Below the pieces are notes generated by a model. That model was not told the DNA's origin. It did no database searches and worked only from the letters and a program-made list of their open reading frames with translations. From Crotalaria pallida (lineage: Eukaryota; Streptophyta; Magnoliopsida; Fabales; Fabaceae), in contig CM075656.1 in NCBI GenBank assembly GCA_037953625.1, positions 70,575,001 to 70,639,000 on the forward strand: DNA of 64,000 nucleotides. Direction: 5' to 3'. Numbering within the stretch: position 1 is the first letter of the stretch; every line of letters starts with the position of its first letter. Shown in pieces: positions 44,564-56,476 of the stretch. Position numbers and translations under genes: made by a program.

Positions 44564-47500
44564 ATGGCAAACAGCCACGATAACCAAGAACAAGGGGATC
44601 TCCGCCGTCGCCTTCGTGGGAGGCCACCTAAGAGCGCAGGAAATGTTAGGGACAGAATCGCCCCAAGAAGACCTACTGGAGGCAATCGGGGTAACACTCC
44701 ACCGGTTCCTCCGGTGGATCAGACGTTCGTTCCCCCGGTTCCTCCAGTTCAGGTTGATGCTCCTCCAGTTCCTCCGGTGGTTCAAGCCACTGTTCCTCCC
44801 CTCGTGGAAGGCGGCGGAAGGCGATCCAACCCCCGCACTGTCCCGGATGGCCATGTTTCAGATTGGCACGATACTGCGGACTCTGGACCACATCGATCTC
44901 GAAGGGTCCCTGCTGGATCACGAACTGGTGAGGATCGGCGAGTTGAGCGTTCCGCTCGACATGAACATTCCCGTGCCGAGCGATCCAATAGGGAAGTCCC
45001 CCAATTTACCAGGGGTCGTTTTGGAACACTTCAAGGTGGTGAACGTTCCAAAACACAAGGTAGATCTTATATGACTACTTCGTCGGCCCGTAGGAGAGAG
45101 GAATCAATCATGGAGATCTTGAGGACTCAAACTTCTTTGATTGAAAAGCAGAATCAGGCTATTGCTGCTCTTCAGCAGCAAAGCATGGCAAGAATAGCCG
45201 AGCAAGGCCCTAACGTGGCTCTCGGCAACCCTAATATCCTTCCTCCACCCCCACCCCTTAACCCGGGATTAGTTCCTGGGCGTGTTACTGGGGAACCCCA
45301 CCCTGGACATCCTTTCATAGCTGAGATAATGGCATTTCAAACCCCGCAGACTTATGTGGGTCATCAGAATATCCCTCGGTACAATGGGACGACTGATCCG
45401 ATGGATCATATCGCGGCTTACGAAACCTCCATGATGTTTTATGGAGGAGGGGATTTCATGAAATGCCGAGCATTTTCAATGACTCTGGGATCGGCACCTT
45501 TGAGATGGTTCAATTTCCTACCTGCCAACTCGATTCACTCATGGGCCGAGCTAAGGACAGCATTTTTGAATCGATACACAGCCAGTATGTCACAACCCAA
45601 GTCGGACCATTCATTGGCTGGAGTCGCACAGAGACCTGACGAGTCTCTTCGCGATTACCTAGCTCGGTATCAGCAAGAAGCTAGTGGCATATCAGGCCTG
45701 CAATCGGGAGTATCTGTCCTCTTACTCACCCAAGGGTTGCGAGATGGTGATTTCAAGGATTGTCTGATCGGAGAACCACCGAGGGATATGGTTGAACTCA
45801 GGGAAAGATCTAGAAAATTTGTTAATTTGGAGGAATTCCATAGAATCAGCACCGCGGCTCGGGGTCTGGAACAGCGTCCTCGTCAGAATGATTCCCGTCA
45901 AACTGATCGTTTTCGGGATAACAGAGGGAGGAAGGACAAGAGAGAAAGAGGAGAAAAACTGCCTCCAAAAGGCAAGTATGATGAATATACCCAGCTCACA
46001 GTCCCGAGGAGTCAAATCCTTCGTGAGACTATGCATACCGAGATGCGTAACATCACTCGGCCTACAGCTTTGAGAAAAACTGCTCAAAAGGATAGGACAA
46101 AGTACTGCGACCATCATGGCGGATGGGAGCATACCACCGATCAATGTACCCAACTTAAAGATCTGATTGAAGAAATGGTTAGAGATGGGAAGCTTCAACA
46201 TTACATCGGGGAAGCAATGCGGAAGCGTTCAAGGAGAAGAAGTCATTCACCTCCCAAAACCGAAGAAAAAAGGAATAAAAGCCCTACGCCACTTGCAGGG
46301 GGAGCCCCCGCCTTACCGTCTGAGCAAAATAAGGATTGTGACGAGTTTCTGATCAACACCATTGTTGGTGGATTTGCGGGTGGTGGAGAGAAAGGAAGTG
46401 ATAGAAAAAAGTATGTGGGACAGATCCTTTCGGTGGCTAGCCGACCGATCCAAAAGCCCAAGAAGAAGAATATTGTCATCAGTTTCAGTGACGATGACTT
46501 TGCTGATATTATTCAGGATCACAATGATCCTATGGTAGTTACAGCCAGGCTTGGGAATTACGAAGTGAAAAGGATTCTCGTCGATCAGGGGAGTTCAGCA
46601 GACATTATGTTTTTGGATCTGTTCGAGAGACTAAGGTTGAAGAGATCTGACCTAACTCCATTTGAAGGCAGTTTGATTGGCTTTACGGGACATTTCATTG
46701 TTCCCTTAGGCCACATTCATCTCCCAGTGACCATGAGTGAACAACCGTCTGCTCGAACCGAGATGGTAAAGTGGCTAGTTGTACAAGCACCGTCGGCATA
46801 CAACGCCATCCTTGGCCATACAGCACTCCAATCATTTGGTGTAGTTGTATCAACCGTTCACTTAGCTATGAAGTTTCCAGGGTCTGATGACCAGGTGGTA
46901 ACGGTACGGTCCGAACAAGAATTGGCTCGGAAATGTTACAACATTAGCTTGGGAAAGCTGAAGCTGGATGACGACGAGAAGATCATGAAGGAGCCACTCA
47001 ACAAAGGCAGTGTGAACTTGGCAGATCTTGACGTACGGGACGAGGATGAAACTAGGCCAACCCCTCAGGGGGACTTCAAAAAGGTAATTCTGGGCCCCGA
47101 TCCGTCCATTTGTGCCAAGATTGGCGTCGGCCTTGCCGAGGAATTGGAAAGAGAACTGACGGAACTGCTGGTAGGAAACAAAGACTTGTTTGCTTGGACT
47201 TCGGCAGACATGCCGGGGATCGATCCGAATTTTATCTGCCATAAGCTAAGTGTGTATCCTGGCGCCAAACCAGTGTGTCAGAAGAAAAGGCGGGTCGGAA
47301 TAGAGAAGGCACAGGCAACCGAAGAGAAGGTGTCCGAGTTATTGGAGGCGGGATTCATCAGGGAGGTGGTGTACACAGATTGGTTGGCTAATCCCGTGCT
47401 AGTCAAGAAATCCAATGGAAAATGGAGGATGTGCGTGGATTACACAGACCTGAACAAGGTCTGCCCCAAAGAACAATACCCACTTCCCTTCATAGACAAA

Positions 47501-50191
47501 CTCGTAGATAGCTCGGCAGGGTATCAAAGGCTATCCTTCATGGATGCTTATTCGGGGTACAATCAGATCCCCATGTATCCCCCGGATCAGGTGAAGACCT
47601 CTTTCGTCACAGAGAATGCTACATATTGTTACAACGTCATGTCGTTCGGACTGAAGAACGCTGGGGCAACTTACCAGCGAATGATGAACAAGGTCTTTGG
47701 TCCGCTCATTGGGCCGAAAATGGAAGTATACATCGACGATATGATTGCAAAAAGTCTGAAGGAGGAGCACCATGCTAAGGATTTGAAGGTTATACTTGAT
47801 AGAATTCGGCAGTTTGACATGAGGTTAAACCCAGAAAAATGCACTTTTGGGGTTCCTGCTGGTTCGTTCCTCGGGTTCATGCTCACCGAACGGGGAATTG
47901 AGGCAAACCCAAAGAAGTGTCGAGCCATCCTTGATATGAAGAGCCCTTCCGACATCAAGGGAGTACAACAGCTAGCAGGTCGGGTAACAGCTCTCTCCAG
48001 TTTTCTATCTCAGTCAGCTCGGAAGGCCCTGCCATGGTACCAGCTGCTGAAGAAGGAAAAAGAAAAGACGTTCGACTGGAACGAGGCATGCGAAAAGGCC
48101 TTTACTGACCTTAAGCAATACCTGGCCTCTCCTCCAATCCTATCTAGTCCGGCAATAGGGGAGGTTTTATTCCTATACTTATCAGTAGGGGATTCGGTGG
48201 TTAGTTCGGTTCTAGTTAGGGAATAATCAGGCAAAGAATCTCCTGTCTACTTCGTCAGCCGAGCACTTCAAGGACCAGAGCTGAGGTATCAGAAGGTTGA
48301 AAAGTTGGCGTTTTGTTTGGTTATTACGGCTAGAAGGCTGCGCCAATACTTCCAAAGCTACCATATCAAGGTCAGAACTGCTCAGCCAATCCGACAGATC
48401 CTTCAGAAACCCGACCTGGCAGGCAGAATGGTAACTTGGGCTATTGAACTTTCCGAGTTCGATATTACTTTCGAACCTCGGAAAGCAATGAAGTCTCAGG
48501 TCTTAGCTGATTTTCTTACCGAGTTTACTGAGCCATTGACGAGCTCAAACTTGGATTGGAACATTTATGTCGATGGGTCAAGCAACAAGCTCGGAGCAGG
48601 AGCAGGAATAATTTTGGAGAACTCAGAGGGAGTTACCCTCGAATATTCGTTGAAGTTCGGATTTCCGACTTCGAACAATCAGGCAGAATATGAAGCTGTG
48701 ATGGCTGGTCTGAGGATGGCGAAAGAAGTTGGGGCCCAAGAAGTGAAGGTTTTCAGTGATTCTCAGTTGGTGATATCGCAAGTGAAGGGTGATTATCAAG
48801 CCAAGGAACCTATCCTACAAAAATATTTGGAAAAGGTGAAGTTCCTATCTCCAGAGTTTGCCAAGGTCGAATTCTGCCACATCCCGAGGGAAAGCAATGG
48901 CCGAGCGGACATTCTTTCTAAACTTGCCTCAACAAAGGGTCCTGGAAATAATAAGACGTTGATCCAAGAAATGGTGCATGGACCTAGCGTTGTCCTCTCC
49001 GTTTCTATGGATCCAAGTTGGAAGCTTGTCAGAAAAGCCTCCCAGTTCGCTATGATTGATGGAATTCTGTTTCGCCGTGGGGTTAGCAGCCCAATGCTCA
49101 GCTGCTTAGACCCCGCCGAAGCAAAGCAGGCACTGGAAGAAGTCCATGGAGGTATAGGAAGTCATCATGTCGGAGGGAAATTGTTGGCCAGAAAAATTCT
49201 AAGGGCAGGATACTACTGGCCGACCTTACAACAGGATGCAATCGGTCATGTAAAGAAATGTGAAAGATGTCAGTTCCACAGTGACGTCTACCAAAAGCCA
49301 GCCGAGGAACTTCATTCACTTTCATCCCCCTACCCCTTCTATCAGTGGGGAATGGATTTGATTGGCCAGTTCCCCACCGCACCAGGACAGCTCAAATGGG
49401 TGATAGTGGCCATCGATTATTTTACCAAGTGGATCGAAGCCGAACCACTAGCAACTATTTCCTCGGCCAAGGTTCAGAAGTTCTTTGAGAGACAGGTTAT
49501 AGCTCGGTTTGGAGTGCCACAGATCTTGGTAACCGATAATGGAACTCAATTCGCGGCAAAGACATTCCAGGACTTGGTCAACGCTTTGAACATTGAACAC
49601 TACTTTTCTTTGGTCGAGCATCCTCAGACCAACGGACAAGTAGAATCAGTGAACCGAAGTATCATTCAGGGGATCAAGAAAAGACTCATCGGTGCTAAGG
49701 GAAATTGGCTGGAAAACCTGCATGAAGTGCTTTGGTCGTACCGCACCACCGTACAGACTTCCACGGGAGAAACCCCTTATCGTCTTACTTATGGCTGCGA
49801 CGCTGTCATCCCAATGGAAAGGATCATCCCATCTTTCCGAGCTTTACAACAACCGAACCCCCTCAACAACACTTTACTGTGTGAGGACCTAGTTCTTTCA
49901 GAAGAAGTCAGGGATTTAGCTGCCGAACGGGAAAAACATGCCAAGCTGATGCAAGCGAAAGGGTATAACCGCTCAGTGGTACCCAGAGAATTCGAGGTAG
50001 GTGACCTCGTCCTACGAAGAGCTGACATCGGCCTCAAAAATGCTAAGGATGGTAAACTGGCTCAGAATTGGGAAGGTCCTTACCGAGTAGCTTCCAAAAC
50101 AGGAACAGGAGCCTACAAGCTCGAAACTCTCTCGGGTGCCCTCATCAACAACACATGGAACGTGGCAAAGCTTAGAGCATATTTTAGTTAG
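44564..50191 (+). pseudogene. Gag-pol polyprotein of the young Tat element, one in-frame stop
   Basis: A single frame of 1876 codons starts at ATG 44564, 53 bases after the LTR, and is interrupted only by TAA at 48224-48226 (codon 1221). Gag capsid domain at about residues 245-430 (ITRP-like FNFLPANSIHSWAELRTAF), a variant zinc knuckle CDHHGGWEHTTDQC near 514, protease LVDQGSSADIM near 672, RT with YIDDMIAKS near 1056, degenerate RNase H near 1150-1260 lacking its first Asp (YLSVGD), archaeal-type RNase H with YVDGSS near 1335, and integrase with HHCC (GSHHVGGK..CERCQ) near 1530 and DDE (WGMDLIG, VTDNGTQF, NGQVESVNR) near 1594-1690. The stop lies in the degenerate RNase H and would separate RT from integrase unless read through. 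Confidence 0.95.
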
Positions 50192-50691
50192 AAATTTCTA
50201 CCCATTTCAATTCCGTTTTCAATTGTTTTAGTTTTACTATTTCCCTTGCTGTTATAGGATTGTTTATTTTTAATGATGGTGTACGCTAGGTGGAACTCCG
50301 AGCCCATTGTACTTATTGTTAATGCTTTGAATGAATAAAAGTGCTGTTATTGAATTCATTGTTTTCATGTACTTTTCCTCATAATCGATTAGCCACCGTT
50401 TATGACGCGAACGATTATAAACAGCTCAAACAAGAGCTTATAACTCGTCAAGTACCCTAGAAAGATTCCCGATTCAAACATGATTTGTTTTAAAATCATT
50501 TTTACATCGCGGATAGAGGAACCCACCTCGGCTAAAGTGCTGGAGTTCCGAGGTCGTAACACTTGAATTCTTAACAAAAAGTTCCGAAAGAAGCATAAAA
50601 TAAAAACGGATATTATAAATATTCCAAACAAGTTATAGCAACAAGATTTCAACCCATCTATTGGGGCAAATACAAGCTAAAAAGCAAAAAT
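50192..50691. other. Spacer between pol and the antisense ORFs of the Tat element
   Basis: No ORF with a known domain. It is AT-richer than its neighbours and would hold the 3' ends of both convergent reading frames. AATAAA at about 50333-50338 (GAATGAATAAAAG) is a possible poly(A) signal for the plus-strand transcript. Confidence 0.5.
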
Positions 50692-52110
50692 CTATTCTAC
50701 ATCGGAAAGAGCGACACTTTCAGGGTCAAACTTGTCGTCTGCCTCCTCGTCGTCTTCAGCATCTTCAGCCCCTTCTTCCTCGGATTCTTCGGCCAAAGGG
50801 TCAGGAAGATCTTTGCTACCCATGTCGATGGGGCGCCCATTTGTGCCTATGATCTGCCCGTTCTTTACAGCGTGGTTGGGGTCAGCACCCTTGGTCACAA
50901 GGCCAGGATTTAGGATGCGGAGTTGCTCGGCGGTATTAAAGAAAGAATCCTCAATTGCATGATCCCAATTATAAAGATTCTCCTCAGCTGCTATTTTGTG
51001 CTTAAAAGCTTGTGCCTTCACTTTGTCCAAGGAGGCTCGGAGTCCGGCAACCTCATCCTTAGTATACTCGAGTTGTTCTCGAGCTACCGCGGCATCTTCC
51101 TCGGCCTTCCGAGTTTTTTCCATTGCCACTTGCAAAGTTGCTATGTCCTCTTCAGCCTTCTTCAATAGTTCCTCGGCTTTCCGAGCCTTCTCTTGGGCCT
51201 CCTGCAATACGGCAGCATCCTCTTCGACCTTCTTCAAGATCTCTTCGGCCTTCCTCATCCCCTCTTGGACCTTTTGAAGGGTTTTCTCCGCTTTCTCCTT
51301 CTCGACCTTGGCCCTAGACTTGGCCTCTTCAGAATCTTGCATTCCCTTCTTCAGCTCCTCGTTCTCTTTGGCCAGGATTTGAAGCTTTCTCTCAAGGCCT
51401 TCCACTTAAAGCTGATAATAATCCTCTCGATCATTCGCTTCCCTCCTCTTCTTCTTCTCATCAGGGGCGACCCCAGCATGAACATCCTCGCCGCGGCGGC
51501 CGAGGTAATGAAGGACACTCGCACTTCGAAGAAGACCCTTCACCAGGGCGGTGCAGTTGTTCCCCCAAGTCGAAGGATGCCAGGCATCCATCACTTGTGC
51601 ATCCTCGAGAGGGAAGACTGTTGCGTAATAGCCCTCAGGAGTCTTCTTGGCCCATACAGTCTTGACAGCGGCTTCCTCGGTACCCTCCTCAAACTGAGTA
51701 TCTTTATGGGATTTACTCAATTTAAACCAATCCCCAGCCAAGCCCTTCCCTTTCTCTACCCGAATCCTCTTGGCTGGACGCTCGGTGGTACCTTGAGCGT
51801 CTTGTTGTGCATCCGACTGAACAATTTTTTGGACTCCTTCAATGGCCTCAATTACCTCGGGGGTGATGGCACGAGGAGCCAAGGTTGGTTTGTCCACCGG
51901 TGTTGGCTCGGAAGACTGGCTCTTAATCGAGGAACTTGAACCAGCTTTTCGTGCTGCCAGCTTACTCACCCGATCTGCGGTAACCACCGGTGTTGGCTCG
52001 AAAGACTGGCTCTTAATCGAGGAACTCGAACCAGCTTTTCGTGCTGCCAGTTTACTCACTCGATCTGCGGCAGCCTCGCTCTTCTTAGCTTTGGTGGCTT
52101 TCTTCCCCAT
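50692..52110 (-). pseudogene. Antisense ORF of the Tat element: coiled-coil protein, one in-frame stop
   Basis: On the minus strand, ATG at 52110 opens a frame that is interrupted by TAA at 51406-51408 and continues in the same frame to 50692 (235 plus 237 codons). The N-terminal part is Ser/Lys-rich and contains a tandemly duplicated 30-residue unit (ADRVSKLAARKAG twice). After the stop comes a long coiled coil (LERKLQILAKENEELKKGM through repeated KAEE/KVEED heptads), then an acidic tail (EEEGAEDAEDDEEADD). It faces pol from the opposite strand. Function unknown; such antisense ORFs are known in Tat elements. A short intron-like gap separates it from the ORF at 52133. Confidence 0.8.
51892..52078 (-). 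repeat. Internal tandem duplication in the antisense ORF
   Basis: Two copies of about 90 bases (CACCGGTGTTGGCTCG.AAGACTGG to CACTCGATCTGCGG) are read in a row, in frame with each other, with a few substitutions. Confidence 0.93.
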
Positions 52111-52132
52111 TTTTTCTGCAAGAGAATAAGTG

Positions 52133-53416
52133 TTAAACCGAGCAAAAAAAAAAAAAAACCAGCTCGTCCTTCACTTCGGCTTGTGTCCTCTTCAGCAATA
52201 TTTTTTTGGTATCAATTTGACCATTCGCCTCAAGGTATTCCCAAACTCGGTCGCACAATCGTCTCTCGGCTTTCGTCAAATCAGTTTTGTAATCAAATTG
52301 ATATAACGAGGCCCCTCGATTGTAGATACTATTCGACCAGCTTAAAGGGAACCGGGGTACAACTTTAATTTCCCCTTCGGCCTCAATTTGTTCCATAAAC
52401 CAGCAAACTTCTACTCCAGTGTATTCGTATTGAAAGAAGAGCGGTTTAAAGGATTTCCAAGAATCGATCACTTTTGCAAAGAGGGCGTGATCCCTCCGAG
52501 CTTTTAAGGACACCCAAAGCCCCTTTGAATCGCCAAACTTGTTCACTTGGGGGGCGTACAACCAAAAGAAAGATCGTAATGTAGCGACCAAATTTTCAGC
52601 GTCGCAGAACTGTTGAAACGCCCTTACAAAGGCCCAACCACTCGGATGTAGTTGACTCGGGGCTATGTTTAAGTGCTTCAGGACTTCTATCTCGAGGGTG
52701 GAAAAGGGCATTCGGACTCCGACCTTGGTAGCTATCTCCTCGTAGAAATAAAAAAGCTGTCGATTTTTCGGAATTTGGAGGCATATCCGGTCGTCTATGC
52801 CCATGCGCCTTAGTACGAAGTCTGAAGCATTCCCATCTTCTCTCGGAGGTGTGAGGAGTGGACGAAGATGGTTTAAACTGTTCCTTGTCAGCAACGAAGG
52901 CCTCGTTCCAAGCACCTCCCGATCAAAGACTTCATCATACTGCGCGTGATTTGGCGGCAAGGGATATTCTTCAGGGTTGGTCTCGCACCTGCGCTCCACC
53001 ATATCTGGGGAAAAAGTAAAAGGCTCGACGTTATGATTTTTTATAGCAGTTTTAATTTTAAAATTAAGGCCGAGCCTTGGACTTTTTCCCCCCTCTTTCC
53101 TCGGATTTCCCAAAGGCTCTTCCTCCACTATACAGCGCTCGGGACTAACCCTAACCCGAGCTCTCCGTTCAGCAAACCTATAAGCCAACAGCCACTTGCT
53201 TTCTTCAGCAGGGTCCGAGGGGTGTTCTACAGCTAACGGTTTTGTCACGGTGGATCCCTGGCTGATGGGGGGAGAGGAAGGGTCTACTGCGTCATCACTA
53301 CTCCCAGAATCCCCGAAATCCCCAGAAAAGTCCGAATCGCTATCACTAGAAGGTTCCTCTCCTAATTTCCTACAAAGTTCATGATAAATTCTCCTCAACT
53401 CCCTCCAACCTCTCAT
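52133..53416 (-). CDS. Antisense ORF of the Tat element: putative gypsy-type transposon domain protein
   Basis: The minus strand from ATG 53416 (MRGWRELRRIYHELC) encodes 427 residues. After an acidic Ser/Asp-rich N-terminus comes PEEYPLPPNHAQYDE and then a helical region with RRMGIDDRICLQIPKN, MPFSTLEIEVLKHLNIAPSQLHPSGWAF and FFWLYAPQVNKF. The latter pattern resembles the plant 'putative gypsy type transposon' domain (Transposase_28 type) seen in such antisense ORFs; I did not run a search. The C-terminal FFFFCSV is a T-run artefact: a GT..CTCTTGCAG interval of about 43 bases at 52118-52160 may be an intron joining it to the coiled-coil ORF, though that is short for plants. Confidence 0.75.
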   Translation of the reverse strand: MRGWRELRRIYHELCRKLGEEPSSDSDSDFSGDFGDSGSSDDAVDPSSPPISQGSTVTKPLAVEHPSDPAEESKWLLAYRFAERRARVRVSPERCIVEEEPLGNPRKEGGKSPRLGLNFKIKTAIKNHNVEPFTFSPDMVERRCETNPEEYPLPPNHAQYDEVFDREVLGTRPSLLTRNSLNHLRPLLTPPREDGNASDFVLRRMGIDDRICLQIPKNRQLFYFYEEIATKVGVRMPFSTLEIEVLKHLNIAPSQLHPSGWAFVRAFQQFCDAENLVATLRSFFWLYAPQVNKFGDSKGLWVSLKARRDHALFAKVIDSWKSFKPLFFQYEYTGVEVCWFMEQIEAEGEIKVVPRFPLSWSNSIYNRGASLYQFDYKTDLTKAERRLCDRVWEYLEANGQIDTKKILLKRTQAEVKDELVFFFFCSV

Positions 53417-54090
53417 GATTCAGAAACTCAAAGCCTTAAACACTACACTACCCAGAACAAAAAACCCCAAAATCCCTGCAAAACCCAGAAATGCGAAACC
53501 CTTTCAACAAATAGAAAAGAGCAGAACCATAAAAGAGCAGAACCAGAAATAGAGTATTTGAGTTAGAAGAAGAAAGACTACCTGTTTTTGATTCTGAGTC
53601 TCTGGAAAACTGGAAACGATGTGAAGATAGTGGCGGAAATAAGCTTGAGAAGGGAATGAGTTTCTGGTTTCCTGGGAGTAACAAAGAACTAGTGAGGGAG
53701 CAAGTTTGAGAGTTTGGGAGCTTTTGGTGTGAATCTGATAGGACGAGTGAAAAGTGAAGTGTGGGGTGTAAGGGATTTGAAGGAAACCCCCAAAACCTTT
53801 CGGTTTCCCCCACGATGCACGTATGGGCCTGGGTGGATTGAAAGCCCGTTACACCACTCAACCACACGCATGATGAGACGTGGCAGTTACCAAAAAGGCA
53901 CTTTTTCAAAATTCAAAATTCGAAATGATTTGGCACAATTTACAAGGGTACGCGCCGCGCCTAGAGAACCCAAAACGTCACCTCGAACGGGCTACCTGGT
54001 TACAGCTGTCGCACACTCCCCGAACGAGGCATCCGAAAGGGTAAACCCTAAACACTTGCTACCTCGTCACAGACTTCTCAAAGTCTTACG
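53417..54090 (-). promoter_or_regulatory. Upstream region of the antisense ORFs
   Basis: Lies between the antisense start and the 3' LTR and should hold the antisense promoter and leader. No clear TATA box was identified. ORFs here (53448-53909 and 53714-54133) lack known motifs. Confidence 0.35.
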
Positions 54091-54102
54091 AGCTGGGGGG
54101 CT
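54091..54102 (+). promoter_or_regulatory. Polypurine tract of the young Tat element
   Basis: AGCTGGGGGGCT abuts the TG of the 3' LTR, the usual position of the plus-strand primer. Confidence 0.7.
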
Positions 54103-54736
54103 TGTAGGGTCTGCCGACCTGATACGGATCTAAGCCTTGTCAAAAGAGCCTTCTAAGGGCACTTCCCTCGGTTCACTTAGCATAAACGTCCCTCGCTCGG
54201 ACTCATGGACTCCGAGCACCCCCAAAGGACCAGGCTCAGACTTGATGGAACCGAGCCTCGTCATCGGTCCTCAATCCATCAGGCTTGAGATTCTAGGCCG
54301 AGGCATACCGTCGGCAAGCGGATAAGTTCAAACCCACCGAGGCTTCTTATCCCTTCCGCTAATCTCTCCTGGATTCTCGCAACAGCCTAGACATGAGATC
54401 TCCAGCTGATCCTATCCAGATTCTAAGCATAATCCTCCGATATTATCTCACAGAATCCTGGTTCAGCTCAACCCTGATACAGGGCCCAGACGACCCATAT
54501 CAGCCTCCTCCAAACCCTATAAATAGCTCATTACAGCTAGGGTTTCAGGTACGTACTCTCATCCCTAAGTTAACACTCTGCACACACACGTTGACTAGGG
54601 AGAACCTGCTTTTCCCAACTGGAACTGCAGAAATACCATAAGTCACACATTAACTCTTGATCCTCTCTAGGGCTCCTGATTCCATAGTCTTGAACACTTA
54701 GAGGGTTAAGGACATCTAGTGTTCCAGGACACTACA
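54103..54736 (+). repeat. 3' LTR of the young Tat element
   Basis: Same length as the 5' LTR (634 bp) with seven differences by eye (six transitions, one transversion). TATA box at 54518-54525. Confidence 0.97.
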
Positions 54737-56267
54737 TGTATCTCAACTGAGGAGTGAATTTGAAATTAATCTGTTTCATTTGGATTATGTAAAAAGATTA
54801 TTTTTTATAAAATAAATTACAAAAAATGATATAGATGTGTGTTAACATAAATCAATGTTGAATGAAGTGTAATGGAAATATTGAAGTTGTGGAGGGGCAA
54901 GATGGGAAAACTGAAGTATCATGCAAAATGTGCATGTTTATCTTTACGGTGAGTTAGCTCAGAATTAATTCTGGAATACCAACACTACTAACAGTTGCTT
55001 CTACTCCAACGTGATTTTGGGGTCAGAATTGATTCTAAATTAGTATCCAAACATGCTATAATCCTTCAATATATAAATCATAAGATCCACTTCCTTAAAT
55101 TGTTTTTTGAGGTTATTTTTTTTAAAAAATAAATTTTTTATAAATTATAAAAGAAGATTATTTTTTCTAAAAATAAGCTAAAACGATAATTTTAATCTCT
55201 AATTATTATTATTTTTTAAAAATGACAGATTATAATGAACGGATGGAATAATTGTTAAGCCAGTTGAGCTCTTTGAATTGCTTGAATAATATAACTGTTT
55301 GTGAAAACTAATCATAGCAATAACAATAGTTGGAATTTGTTAAAATGACTAAACAACATGTAATATTATTATATTTAATTTTTAAGTTATTTATTATTTA
55401 TTTGTTTAGTTATTTATGTATTAAATTATTGGTTAATTAACAGATAAAAAACTAAAGTGTAAAAATTATAAAAAAAAAACTAAAGTATAATACCCAACAA
55501 ATTAACGGTAAAGTGAATTTTTTATTTACAAAATTAATAATTTTTAAGTATAAGGTAGTCAATGTAATTTGCTATAATTTTAAAAGGTATAATTTGTATA
55601 TGAATTATCTTCTAATTGACAGCTGAATACTAATTACCTCTGAAATGTAGAGATCACCAAAGTAAACCCTTAACATTATAAATAAGAAATTCTTTCTAGA
55701 AGATTTAAATATAAATTTCTGTTTTTTTTTTAAAGCTATTCCTAATTTATGTTTACCAAATTACATTGCTAACTTATTGATTGTATCGATTAAAAAAAAA
55801 AAAAATTTACGTGTGGCGGAAATTGTCTATATACTGCTGCTATTGCTGCATTACACGCATATATAGGACGATCGAGCAGCATTATACGTGTTGAGGGTAG
55901 TGTCTGTGTGGAAGCGTTCCCCGTTTGACCCGTAGCGACGACACAAAGCGTCCCTCTATAGTTCTACGTTGAGACTCTATATAGGACACAACACACACCT
56001 ACAACTTGCATTAGAGCCATATTTTAATAGAAAATGTTTGTTTGATATCCGTATTTGACATAAACACTTGTTTTTTTTATTAAAATGTGGTAAATCCTGT
56101 AAAAAAAAGAAACTGCAAGATTACCTGTTTTTATCTGAAAAAGCAGATATTCCGTATAAATGTCAAATATTAATTTTTGCGTAAAAAGTTGTATTTCAAT
56201 ACTCCTGTTACTCTTCATATTTTATCTGCCCCACTATTATTTTTATTTTATAATAATAATAATATCA
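54737..56267. other. Intergenic, and right half of the possible MITE
   Basis: To about 55060 it may be the right half of the MITE split by the Tat element. Beyond, AT-rich DNA except 55810-56010, which is less AT-rich and holds two CTATATAG-like boxes; no ORF there is convincing. Confidence 0.4.
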
Positions 56268-56476
56268 ACGAGGTTTGATTCAGTTGGTGTAAGATCTCAA
56301 CTGAAATCTTCGGAATGAGATACGGGTGCTAGTAGCCCCGTGTTCGATTCCCACTAAAAATATCCCGCTGGGAGAGCCAGCCACGCAGCTTGCTCCGGAT
56401 TAGTCTCAAGGACTTCCTGGTATTAAGGGTGCTCTTGGGGATACCGGTGGTTCCGCAAGGAATACGGAAAAAAAAA
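56268..56476 (+). mobile_element. tRNA-derived SINE
   Basis: A-box TGATTCAGTTGG at about 56276-56287 and B-box GTTCGATTCCC at about 56342-56352 are spaced as in RNA polymerase III promoters. The copy ends in an A-run (56468-56476) followed by TAATAATAATAAT. The flanking TAATAA-rich text makes the duplication hard to define. It differs from the SINE at 9738. Confidence 0.8.

Larger units (their letters stand above)
43877..54736 (+). mobile_element. Young, nearly complete Tat-lineage Ty3/gypsy element
   Basis: LTRs of 634 bp each flank the element, and GGTAT (43872-43876) and TGTAT (54737-54741) are a 4/5 duplication. The order is LTR, primer site, gag-pol in one frame, then antisense ORFs, purine tract and LTR. 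Dual RNase H and downstream antisense ORFs place it in the Tat lineage. The LTRs differ at 7 positions by eye (about 1.1%), which at 1.3e-8 per site per year (a rice-derived rate often used) would be near 0.4 million years. One in-frame stop in pol and one in the antisense ORF are the main defects seen. Confidence 0.95.

Noticed and set aside
45722..46201. Minus-strand ORFs within gag-pol of the young Tat element
   Set aside because: Shadows of the long plus-strand frame.
56276..56352. Possible tRNA gene upstream of the host gene
   Set aside because: Acceptor stem does not close and the sequence runs on to a SINE body and poly(A).
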